Below, piece by piece: positions 52,001 through 60,467 of a stretch of DNA of 64,000 nucleotides (its first letter is position 1; every line of letters starts with the position of its first letter). This DNA is from Hydractinia symbiolongicarpus (taxonomy: Eukaryota > Cnidaria > Hydrozoa > Anthoathecata > Hydractiniidae), in contig NC_079887.1 in assembly GCF_029227915.1 (NCBI RefSeq), positions 24,425,650 to 24,489,649 on the forward strand. Direction: 5' to 3'. The notes beneath the pieces were generated by a model. The model was not told the DNA's origin and searched no databases. It saw nothing but the letters and a program-made list of their open reading frames with translations. The position numbers were made by a program, and so were the translations under genes.

Positions 52001-53683
52001 ACTGTAGCTTTATTTCAGACCCCCACAGAGTATAATTTATTATATGCTAAAGAGGCAGACAAAAATGCGCGAAATATACCAATGTGGGAAAAATGCACAT
52101 CTGGCAAGAATCAAAGGACCAGCAAACCTGCGGATTCTTCCACAAGTTAACGACTTAGTTTAAATCAATTTTTTAAATTGCACAGATACAGATATTTTCA
52201 AACCCACAAGAGTGCATGCACACTTACGGTTTGATTTCAAGATTTTTTATAGCATGCATACCTTTGAAGATGGGTTAAATCCAACCACAAAATCTTTAGA
52301 TTTGTTGTGATACTTCTTTTCCTGTAAAAAACAAACATTTTCATGTTGAGCTAAGGATATGATAATACAATCATCCCTAAGGTTGGTTCCCACTTGTACG
52401 TTGAGAGTGTTAAAAAGCATTAGAATTTAAACACTAGTGAGAATTACTGCGCACAGCCACCAGGTTTTAAAATAAAAACTTATTAATATACGTTTCTAAA
52501 CGCTCCCTTCTGTTGGACTTTGTGTTCAACAAAAAATAAAACATCTAAACACATGATCAACACAAATTTGCTGAATCAACAACTGAAATTCTGATTGATA
52601 ATAACTGAGCTTTATAAAAAGTTGGTGATGTTAATGAAAATGAACCTCAATTGTTCAATCAATCAAAGAAACTGCAACATTAGCAAACTGTGGCCTACAA
52701 GTTGCCAATTTGCCCGATGAAGTGAGAAGTGCTGGTGGAAACATGATTCTTTTCTTGGTGGCGAGAGACAAACTTGCTTGATTTAGATCAAACATGCTGT
52801 TAAGAGTACAACTGCTGCAGAGGCTCTTGAAAATGCAATCTTCTTACAAGACATGTTACAGGAACTACTTTGGTGAAAAAGCACCAATCAGTGGTTTTAC
52901 TCACAGCAGAAACCTTGTTGCCATTGTCAACTCTACAAAACATGTTGTTGAGAAGCGATTAGGTCTTGTTGTGGCCAGCAATAGAGAAATGGTTGAATAT
53001 GGCACAGAAGAGACTGTTTAATAGGTTCCTACTAACAAACAATTGGCAGATAATTTAATGAAAATGTGAGTTAATATGCAAAAGCTATGAGTATTATAGA
53101 AAATGGATTTTTAGAGTTGTAGGTCATTTATAAAATGATAATGTTTATTGACCACCTTCCTTACAGAGGCGTTACAACATTTGCTTGAACTTGATATATA
53201 CATTTTGTTGTGTTATTTTCTTCAGCTCTTTCACCCTCAAAGAAAGGGGATTAGTCTGTTTACATGCTCTATGATCTTATGTTATATAATTAAGATCAGA
53301 TACATGCATTAACACATTTTATTAGCTAGTCGAGTTTAATCTAAAAACAACAGAAATTGTATATTATGTAACATTACCTGCGTGGCTATCATTTATATAT
53401 ATATATATATAGTTTTGAGTCAAAAATAACTTTATATTATATATAACTTTATATTATATACATATTATATACAGTGTAAACTAATTTTTAGGTTGTTCCC
53501 TGCTTTAACCTATCCCTATATTCCTGGGCTGTTTACTTCAATACTAAATTAGTACAAAGCATGCATGATTCTTTTTGCAGTTCATCATTAAGACAAGTTA
53601 AAACTTACATAAATTTTAATACCATACAATTGTGATTCTTCTTCCTGAACTGGAACTTCAATTTGAAGGTTTTCAAACTCCAT
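40009..53683 (-). CDS. NCBP3: Nuclear cap-binding protein subunit 3 (NCBP3)
   Basis: Nuclear protein that pairs with NCBP1 in an alternative cap-binding complex and acts in mRNA export. Ten exons read leftward: 53683-53609, 52321-52262, 50690-50572, 50436-50288, 50210-50124, 49381-49190, 48767-48662, 47623-47523, 47203-47045 and 40595-40009 (TAA); phases agree, 544 aa, against about 620 in human from memory. The RNA-recognition region is in exons 4-5, with LLHGVNNMSTKDVFDYFKLF and the signature WIDDCSCNVVWDDE (WLDD-type motif, here WIDD). LPGAAQRSEYYLKYGKNPN matches the conserved region after it. Later exons carry repeated RLG modules (ISQRLGNQ, VHDRLG, DIRDRLG, IHERLG), as in the human C-terminus. 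The tail is Arg/Asp/Glu-rich, with a SUMO-type IKPEPD near the end. An acceptor (ATTTTACAG at 53698) lies 14 nt before the ATG. Intron 9 is 6.4 kb and hosts several repeats. Confidence 0.95.
41500..41925. mobile_element. pogo/Tigger-like MITE in NCBP3 intron 9
   Basis: The left end near 41500 (GTTAACTTCCGGTAACTCGA, then ACATCC) and the right end (reverse complement) GGTAACTCGAGCACCGGATA then ACTCGAACATTC form imperfect inverted termini with a gap. TA-rich flanks (atata / tatata) fit a TA target site. No transposase is encoded. Further 'gttcgagttaa' copies lie inside. Family call by appearance only. Confidence 0.45.
43409..43864 (-). CDS. Unidentified 151-codon ORF nested in NCBP3 intron 9
   Basis: An open frame from the ATG at 43864 to 43409 (151 aa); the frame is open further upstream, to 188 codons from 43975. 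The start MKCSSFVFLLFVIATNNFFV followed by FA/NMLSN looks like a signal peptide, and the rest is soluble-looking with scattered cysteines and aromatic residues. It is the longest frame in the window without a recognised family, and unusually long for AT-rich non-coding DNA. It has no splice partners I can identify and lies on the same strand as NCBP3. It may be a small intronless gene, an exon of a nested gene, or chance. Confidence 0.3.
   Translation of the reverse strand: MKCSSFVFLLFVIATNNFFVFANMLSNIIKLKQTLCSHESQPLFKISRASNLKNSVYQACDDAYHLEKITKYFANFAHAHSEFHILNERVGSVNNKFVRLSHWHICTQSRDFATPFGGLVKNAEFLQNLPTFFPFFYSLLPTNSFFNFLNC
45413..45836. mobile_element. Third TAA-flanked MITE
   Basis: The left end starts GGAGCATGTTCATAGGGGAA and the right end (reverse complement) starts GGGGCTGTTCATATAAAATA. 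Both continue with ATATTTCCTC and AAATRTTTCAGCAT, so the inverted termini extend for about 60 bp. TAA flanks both sides (45410-45412 and 45837-45839). The element is 424 bp with no coding capacity; the 61-codon frame at 45455 runs through its palindromic interior (GAGATCTCGGTAAGCGGGT). PIF/Harbinger-like by target site and GG termini. It sits in NCBP3 intron 9. Confidence 0.75.
46690..46920. repeat. Dispersed repeat, related to 32260-32470
   Basis: It shares 'aataaaataatccacgt', the following 'gacctacaaaggttgtgaaa'-like stretch and a 'ctgacgtca' site with the segment near 32360-32440. Higher GC than surrounding intron. Limits not resolved. Confidence 0.4.
47624..48661. other. NCBP3 intron 7, nothing recognised
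   Basis: Intron between the exons at 48767-48662 and 47623-47523. AT-rich, without open frames or repeats that I can support. Confidence 0.4.
50691..52261. other. NCBP3 intron 2 with a perfect inverted repeat
   Basis: Intron sequence. The only notable structure is at 51248-51299: 19-bp perfect arms (AGAGTGTTGTTTTTACATA and its complement) around a 14-nt loop. Confidence 0.6.
52680..53075 (+). pseudogene. Decayed Ty1/copia RNase H fragment in NCBP3 intron 1
   Basis: Translating in more than one frame gives pieces of a copia-type RNase H: STTAAEALENAIFLQDMLQ, then VNSTKHVVEKRLGLVVASNR with EMVEYGTEE, then VPTNKQLADNL. They correspond in order to the RNase H part of the better-preserved pol fragment at 54600-56214. 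Frames change and stops intervene, so it is dead. It lies antisense to NCBP3 inside that gene's first intron. Its sequence differs enough from the neighbouring copy that it is probably a separate insertion. Confidence 0.75.
53390..53470. repeat. TA-rich simple repeats
   Basis: (TA)n run at about 53396-53413, followed by repeated 'actttatattatatata' phrases. NCBP3 intron 1. Confidence 0.8.
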
Positions 53684-54539
53684 TTTATTATGATTATCTG
53701 TAAAATTCTATTGTAATTGTACCTATGTAAATAAGAAACTTTTAAATTGGCATAAAACAAATTTCATGTTAACTTTATGAACAACAAACAGCCAGAATTA
53801 TACCAAAAAAAGATGCCAGTGGGTTCTTTAGAACTTAAAATTAAAATATAATTTGCATGTAGCTTAGATTTAGAACACTTTAGCAGTGAAAAGATGATAC
53901 CAGCCATGATACCAGTCAAATTATATATGGTTTTTAACCATATAAAATTTGACTTTCCTTACCTAAAGTCTACAATCTATTGCCTGTCAATGTTTTTGTA
54001 TTTTTTCTTCACATGTACGAGAATCCAATCAAATCCGTAACATAGTGGACTTAGGTTAGGGGTCTGACATATCAATTTTTCTCGCAGTTTCATCATTTCT
54101 ATGATAATTTTAAAACCCTACTTTCTATCAAAGCCCTAAAATATTAAAAAAATAAAGTTTTGTCTTCTTTTTCTAGTTATTTACATAAAACCTCAATCAA
54201 TCAAGTTTATTTTATGCTGAAGACGCTAACAAAAACATGATAAAATATAAAATAAATATATAAATACATACCTATTAGGTATATACAGTGTATATACCTA
54301 ATAGGTAAACTAAAAATGTGGCTACATAAGGATATGTCAAAACAGAGAGAAAAATTTGTACACAAAAAAAGCATAAGAAGCAAATTTAACAATTCTGTCA
54401 TTTATTTGTGTTATAAAATAGATTGTGTATATATAAAATTCAACATAAAGATTTTTACTAAAAAAATTAGGAAAATTTAATTGTAAAAACTGTTTTTGTC
54501 AAATCACAGGTGATAGAAAGTTGAATCGAAACCAAAAGC
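53684..54539. other. NCBP3 upstream region
   Basis: Contains the presumed NCBP3 promoter, squeezed between its first exon and a copia fragment. A perfect inverted repeat at 54269-54307 has 18-bp arms (TACCTATTAGGTATATAC) and a 3-nt loop. No other gene seen. Confidence 0.5.
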
Positions 54540-54599
54540 AAAATCATACATCAAATACAATCTAAATGGAAGATAGTATCGTGCAAGAGTTCTCTCAGC

Positions 54600-56214
54600 A
54601 CAACCCAAAAGAAGTGGCACTTATAAAAATTGGGTTAATGTGTCTAATGATGGTGATAGAAAGCCAAAAAGCATCAATTGGAATGATGTGTCCAAATGGG
54701 TCGAGCTGGAAAATCCGGAATTCCCTGTCTATATGTGTGATGTCGATATGTTTTCACAGGAAGTAGTTGATGCGAAGGAGAGAGAATTGCAGAATTTAAA
54801 AGAAAATGATGTCTTCGAAGAAGTTCCAGACACTGGTCAAACAACTGTATCAAGCAAATGGGTCATAACTGAGAAGTTCAAAGGTGAAAAAAGGGTTGTG
54901 AAAGCTAGATTGGTGGCTAGAGGCTTTGAAGAAAATTCACAATCGTTGAGAACAGATTCTCCAACTTGTGGCAAACAAAGTCTTCGACTTGCTATGGCTA
55001 TCATAGTTAGCAATGATTGGCAGATCAATTCACTTGATATCACTGCAGCTTTTCTTCAGGGAGATGCTATTGAAAGAGAACTGTTTCTACAACCACCAAA
55101 AGACACATTGTCATTGGGAACAGTGTGGAAACTAAAGAGATGTTTGTATGGGTTAAACGATGCATCTAGAGCATGGTACAAACGAGTGAGAAGTGAAATG
55201 TTGAAACTTGGTGGTGAAATGTGTACCTACGACCCTGCTGTGTTTTACTGGTATAGAGTCAAGCAAATCACTGGAATTCTTGTTTGCCATGTTGATGACT
55301 TTGTGTATGGTGGTAGTCCAGCTTTCCACAAAGAAGTTATTGCTAAACTTTTCGAAACGTTCAAAATCAGTACGCAATCAAGCTCAACCTTCAAGTATCT
55401 AGGATTAGATGTGGATTAATTTAAAAGCAAAATTAAGATTAATCAAGTGAGCTATATAGAGTCTTTGATAACTGTTAATATTGAAAATGATGTTAACAAT
55501 GAACGAAAATTGACTAGCAAGGAAAAGACCATGCTGAGATCGTTGAGTGGGCAAATTGCTTGGGTGGCCGGACAAACCCGCCCTGATGTGGCTTATGATA
55601 GTTGCCAAACGTCTAATTATGGCAAGGAACCTACAGTTCAAAATTTGAAAGATGCCAACAAGATTATTCGAAAAATTAAGAGCAAGCATGTTGCAATAAC
55701 CATTGCCAAAATTGCAAATATGAAAAATTGTGAAATTATTTGCTACACAGATGCAACTCATGCCAGTTTGAAGTGTGGATCATCACAAGGTGCATTCATC
55801 ATATTTGTGAAACACCTGAGCGAAGTTATACCAATCTGCTGGCAATCAAAAAAACTACAAAGGGTAACCAAAAGCCCAATTGCTTCGGAAACACTTGCTC
55901 TGAGTGAAGGAGCTGATGCTAGTTTTTATTTGGCCAATGTCATACAGCAAATCTGCAAGTTGACGAAGGTTCCAAAGATCACTTGTATTATCGACAACAA
56001 GTCATTATTTGAAACCTTGAAAACGACAAATGTCACAAAGGATTTGAGATTGCGAGTTGATATAGCCAGATTGAGGCAGATGGTGGAACAAGATGAGATT
56101 ACTGTCAAGTGGGTTGAAGGAAAACACCAATTAGCCGACTGCTTGACAAAACATGGAGCGTCTCCAAACAAGTTGCTTGAGGTTTTGGAGACATCCAAAA
56201 TATCTCTACAATAA
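54600..56214 (+). pseudogene. Ty1/copia retrotransposon pol fragment (RT-RNase H), broken
   Basis: One frame encodes the C-terminal half of a copia-type polyprotein. The reverse transcriptase begins near 54640; SSKWVITEKFKGEKRVVKAR followed by LVARGF and the SLDITAAFLQG segment are classic copia RT, with the catalytic motif as HVDDF. The connection and RNase H domains follow (SGQIAWVAGQTRPDVAYD; ICYTDATHAS; ASETLALSEGADA; KWVEGKHQLADCLTKHG), to a TAA at 56212-56214. A single in-frame TAA at 55417-55419 interrupts it between RT and RNase H. Gag, protease and integrase are missing upstream, and no long terminal repeats were identified. It is a truncated, inactive copy lying between NCBP3 and LAGE3, which are transcribed away from each other. 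Confidence 0.9.
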
Positions 56215-57290
56215 TTGATTGTAGTGATTACCGTTGTGTTTTTTTTGATGATTTTAATTTGTTTGTCATGTTGACTATGACAAACAGTTGCAGCATGCAA
56301 TTTGATATTCTACTTGTGTTGGCTTTAAAATTGTGTTACTGGTGGCAATGTTGATATTGCGATTTGTGTTAATTCTGTTGTTATCTTTCAGTAACCAATA
56401 CAATAGTATTAGAGACTGGTGAAGCCTTCAAGTTACCTCATCAAGGTAAGAATCAATTAACATTTAGGTCCCTTACATTGATGAATTTCTTTGTTTACAT
56501 TTTTAGCAGTAAGCTCTTTCAGCCCTGGTTATCCGCATGGCAGGATAACCAGGGTAATAGGTGAAGTAATGTTTTTTTTAGTCCATTTTATCACATGAAG
56601 GCATTGTTATGGCTTTAATGAGAACTATTCGAAAGTTAAAGTATTCAATAATACTTTAAAACCTCAAATGATGTTTCTGTGAAAAGAAATCCATCACAGG
56701 GTAAAAGCCTCTCTTCACTAAATCCTACCTTTTTTCCTGCCAAGCAAATGCCATAGCCAAAGAGCTTACCGCTAAAAAGTAAAAAAAAATGTCAAGTTAG
56801 AATCCATCTGGTTTGTTGGTAAGTCAACTTACCAACAAACCAGCAACTAAGACAGGCTAATCAATATCCAAAACTATCACAAACAATAATTTTTATTCTT
56901 CTTTTATTCTTCAGTTTCTGGTAAATAGACCATTTCGGAGATTATACGCCATTATTGATTTGCGGAACTCTGTGGTGCAAGTTGAACTTTGGACTTCACG
57001 TTTTTTTCAGTCTTTTGCCTAACAGACATGCTGGCGGCAGGACAGTTTTGCTTTTTGTTGTCAGTTTTTATGTTTGTGATACTAATTTTATGATATATAT
57101 TTTAAAAAATACTTTTATTATGCACTTTTTGTACTTTTAATTTCTTTTTGTACAATAAAGACAATTTAATGGAGCTAAACACAGTTTAGCTCATGTTAAT
57201 TGCAGTTCCCAATACTTGATATTTGCTATGCAGTTTGGATTTGTAATAAATTCTATTGTCAAGAAAATAGAGCATATTCTTTTGTTTGTA
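56215..57290. other. Region between copia fragment and LAGE3, with palindromes
   Basis: A segment at 56392-56445 is bounded by a good acceptor (ttatctttcag) and donor (aaggtaag) and could be a non-coding exon or part of an old LTR. Two inverted repeats are present: CCCTGGTTATCC arms at 56523-56554 (8-nt loop) and 17-bp perfect arms at 56808-56843 (2-nt loop, CTGGTTTGTTGGTAAGT). Otherwise nothing recognised. Confidence 0.45.
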
Positions 57291-57298
57291 GTTACATA

Positions 57299-57586
57299 AT
57301 GGAACAACCATCAGAAAGACTGACAGAAAAATACTCAATGGAATTGTCTGTGCCATTTCCAACAAATCGGCTAGCAGAAATTGCCTATAACACATTACGA
57401 GTTGATAAAGAGCCCAAAAAGGGTGGCTGTACAAAGATAGTTGGTGTGGACGAAAACAAGTTGTCAATTACTCTTGAAGCCCAAGAAGCAAGAACTCTAA
57501 GAGTAGCATCTAATTCTATTTTGGACTTCCTTGCACTTATCACCGATACAATAGCAAGATTCGACCCCCAACTTGAGAATGCTTGA
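57299..57586 (+). CDS. LAGE3: LAGE3/PCC1-like KEOPS (EKC) complex subunit
   Basis: Small Pcc1-family protein that dimerises and docks OSGEP/Kae1 in the KEOPS complex, which makes the t6A modification on ANN-decoding tRNAs. Single coding exon of 95 codons. The family pattern is clear: an N-terminal strand LSVPFPTNRLAEIAYNTLRV with DKEPKKGG, a central strand LSITLEAQEARTLRVASNSI, and the C-terminal helix ILDFLALITDTIARFDP, which has the SxxxFLDxLxLVxxTMxxF-like spacing of Pcc1. It lacks the long N-terminal extension of mammalian LAGE3. A strong acceptor (attcttttgtttgtag, AG at 57290-57291) lies 7 nt before the ATG, so a 5'-UTR intron or trans-spliced leader is likely. Confidence 0.9.
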   Translation: MEQPSERLTEKYSMELSVPFPTNRLAEIAYNTLRVDKEPKKGGCTKIVGVDENKLSITLEAQEARTLRVASNSILDFLALITDTIARFDPQLENA

Positions 57587-57805
57587 GTCTTTAAAATAAT
57601 TTTTTGTGTCAATCAAGATGTAACAAGGCAAAAATATGCGGTGGAGAAGTTGTAATGATTGTACTGTAATGTGCCAGATCACTTAATGGGCAAACACTTA
57701 AGAGAAACATTTCTTTATTTGTCATATGTTCGCATTTTCAACATTGCGTTTATTGTCGCCTTATACATTCACACTATGTCTTCTACTTATGTGAGATTGT
57801 TATGC

Positions 57806-58623
57806 TTAAGGTGGCAGTAACCCTTTTAAAAATCGGAATTTTTTTTGTACATAATTAGTTAAGAAAGGTTATTTTCAGACTATATATCCATGTTTTTTCT
57901 GTTATATAACACACTTGTCACGATTTTATGGCTAAAATACTATTATCTTTCACCTAAAATATTCAGCCTCAACAATTCTTCTTTAAAATAAAATCCATGA
58001 ATTATTACCGAATATAGTTTACAGAAATAAATGACTAATTATTCAAGAGAAGCGTTAATAAAAACAAAGATGGCACATTGTGTAGAAATTTAAGACAATT
58101 TTTATTATGCTACACTGCATGAGTTTTAACTTTCGATAGCATTTTCGTTTTACTTTAAAATTTTCAGACATGCTTGGTGAATCACGCAGTCATGATACGG
58201 TGTGTGGAAATCCTTTTATTCGGAATATTTTTCTTTTAACAGCGTTCGATGCTGCAGGGGATGCTAACAAAGAATCTTCTGAAAAAAAACAAAAGGCTAT
58301 TGTTAAAAAAATAAAAATTAACAAAAAAAATCCTCACACTGTTTTAACAGGGTTAACCCGAAGTTCATTTAAAAACAGAAACTGATGAAAAATATTGAGA
58401 TTGTAAAAAGTGGGAGCTCACAGAAGCCGATTTTTTTCTTGTTTTTCATACATTTTTAAAAGGAAATTTCTGCTGACTCAGCAATTTTAGTGTTAAGTTA
58501 AAATCACTTTATTATGTATTAAGGCCTATATTTCTAGGAAATAGTGAAAAAATGGTATAAATAAAACACTGAGTGAATAATTCAGCTATTTGGACAGCTA
58601 AAATAGGGTTACTGCCACCTTAA
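57806..58623. mobile_element. piggyBac-like nonautonomous element (TTAA target)
   Basis: Exact 14-bp inverted termini, GGTGGCAGTAACCC at 57810-57823 and its complement at 58606-58619, are each flanked by TTAA (57806-57809 and 58620-58623). TTAA is the hallmark target of piggyBac transposons. Length is about 0.8 kb. It carries a 71-codon frame at 58170-58385 preceded by a good acceptor (ttaaaattttcag), with a Lys-rich end (KKQKAIVKKIKINKKN); this is not recognisable as transposase. It lies about 220 bp after the LAGE3 stop, perhaps within or next to its 3' UTR. Confidence 0.85.
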
Positions 58624-58857
58624 TTAAAATATCAGCTATTTGGCACAGAAATTTTCAAAGGTTTTTTATTAATAATTGTGATAAATATTCTTTATGTAGA
58701 GTGTTTAGTTCACAAAATTTATATACTTCATTTGATGAAACAACAAAGTACTATATGTACAAAGACTTGTTGATTACTAGAAGTGCGTGTTCTATCCTTG
58801 CACTTTATAAATTGAAAAATATAAAAGATAATGTTCCTATTTTTATATTTTTCAGTT

Positions 58858-60090
58858 CATAATTCTTCTTAGGTTGTTGTTTTAGTTTCATATCATAGCT
58901 GGGAAAATACCAACATGTGATGGTGATTTGACAAGTGACTATTTAAATAATGTACTGAAAGGATTAAAGGTGAATTGAATAACATAAATTTTGTTGCCAA
59001 AATGACACTCATGCTTGTTCCAGGCCTCTTAATTTTTTGCTGACAGCCCCATAACTATTGATTGCTCCTATAATATAACGTAAAAGAGGCTTCATATTGT
59101 GTATGGACTTACAGAATGGTAGCTTATTTAAGAGGGTGGTTATAAGAACACGATTTTACATGAAACTCCTTTGTGGGAAACTTAGGACAGGCAAACACAA
59201 AAGTTATTTTTAGTTAAAATTTTAGAACTAGAAAAATGTAATAATTTTTATTCAATCAATAATAACCACCCTTTAAGTTTACCACAAAAAATGTTAGTTC
59301 TTTGACACTAACAAGATCAGTTCTTAGGCATAAGAAAACTCCTTAATCTATTATGGTATAAGTCTTCAGTAGAATTCGCTGGACATCTCCAAGAGACTTG
59401 TGGAATACAAAACTTGTAGTGGTTAATATTTTGTGGCTTTCTTAGCTACTTATTCTCATTTTTTTGCCATTGATACAACATCATTTTGTTACTATAGGTA
59501 CGACTACAATAAGGTCTATAAGCCATTAAACAAGTAGCTATCAAAATAATGTGCTTTCACAACTTAAAATGTCGTAGTAAGCTTTTTTTCTGAAAATTTT
59601 AAATGTCACATTTTTTTATCCTTTTCTCCTCATTGACCACACAAGTATGGAAAAATGCTGATATAGTTTTGTTATTAGTTTTCCTTGATAAGTTTTGCTT
59701 GTGTTGACAGTTTTCATTGTTTCCTTATGTTGACATAATATGTTTTATAAACAAGTCTTTCAATTCCCTTAATTCTTTGGTGTTGTTTAGCTTGGTAAAC
59801 TGAATAAAATGTGATCGATAAACTGGAGGCTTTGTTGTTGGAATATAAAAATGTTAGATATATATTATATATTAAGTCTATAGATTTGCATAATATTATA
59901 AGGTTTTCTGTAGTGTTGATTCGTGATCGATTCTTTTTACAGATGTTTTATGTTAAGAGTTTAGGTTGTTTAACACCAGATGAATTTCCACATGACCTTT
60001 TAAACACGTGACAGATAATGGGGAAATTATCATGTCAGCACCCACACTTTATTTTATTTTGCATTTCGAGGGAAGGTTTTTCTATCCTTT
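58858..60090 (+). pseudogene. Decayed partial copy of the CHK kinase gene
   Basis: 58858-58970 is nearly identical to the first coding exon of the kinase gene and its upstream flank (60431-60540). The start codon is lost (agctggg in place of agcatgg), and the exon end differs, with an alternative donor-like AAAGGTGAAT. Further right, 59040-59110 resembles 60690-60745 in intron 1, and 59555-60090 resembles 63090-63715, the 3' flank of the intact gene. The order matches the intact gene with exons 2 and 3 missing, so this is a tandem duplicate that lost its core. It cannot encode the enzyme. Confidence 0.85.
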
Positions 60091-60467
60091 TTCTATTATG
60101 AATTATTATTATAAAGGAACAAGTTAAATAGAAAGTCCAAGGGTGATAAAAAAGAAAATTATTTAAAAATTATCTATTATCCAGTAAAAAGTAGGAAAGC
60201 AACAAAATTTATTGATTTATTTCTATTCATATTGACCTGTTCTTAATTATCTTAAATGTTGGTCCTTCCTTTAGCCCCTCTGCTTACCTTAAATGTTCTG
60301 CTTTTTTGAAATTTTCAACCACCATTTGAAACTGCAGTCTAGTGCATTTATGCAAAAAAAATAACAATGATGCCATGCTTTATCTTATGAAAAAAAAGCT
60401 ATTACATCATGTTCTGCATAACATGTTCATAATTCTTCTCAGGTTTGTTTTAGTTTCATATTATAGC

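Noticed and set aside
55926-56300. 124-codon minus-strand ORF (also 55405-55761)
   Set aside because: Antisense of the copia RNase H region.
59811-60011. 66-codon ORF on the plus strand
   Set aside because: It lies in the duplicated 3' flank of the CHK kinase gene; the frame is not kept in the other copy near 63440-63640.
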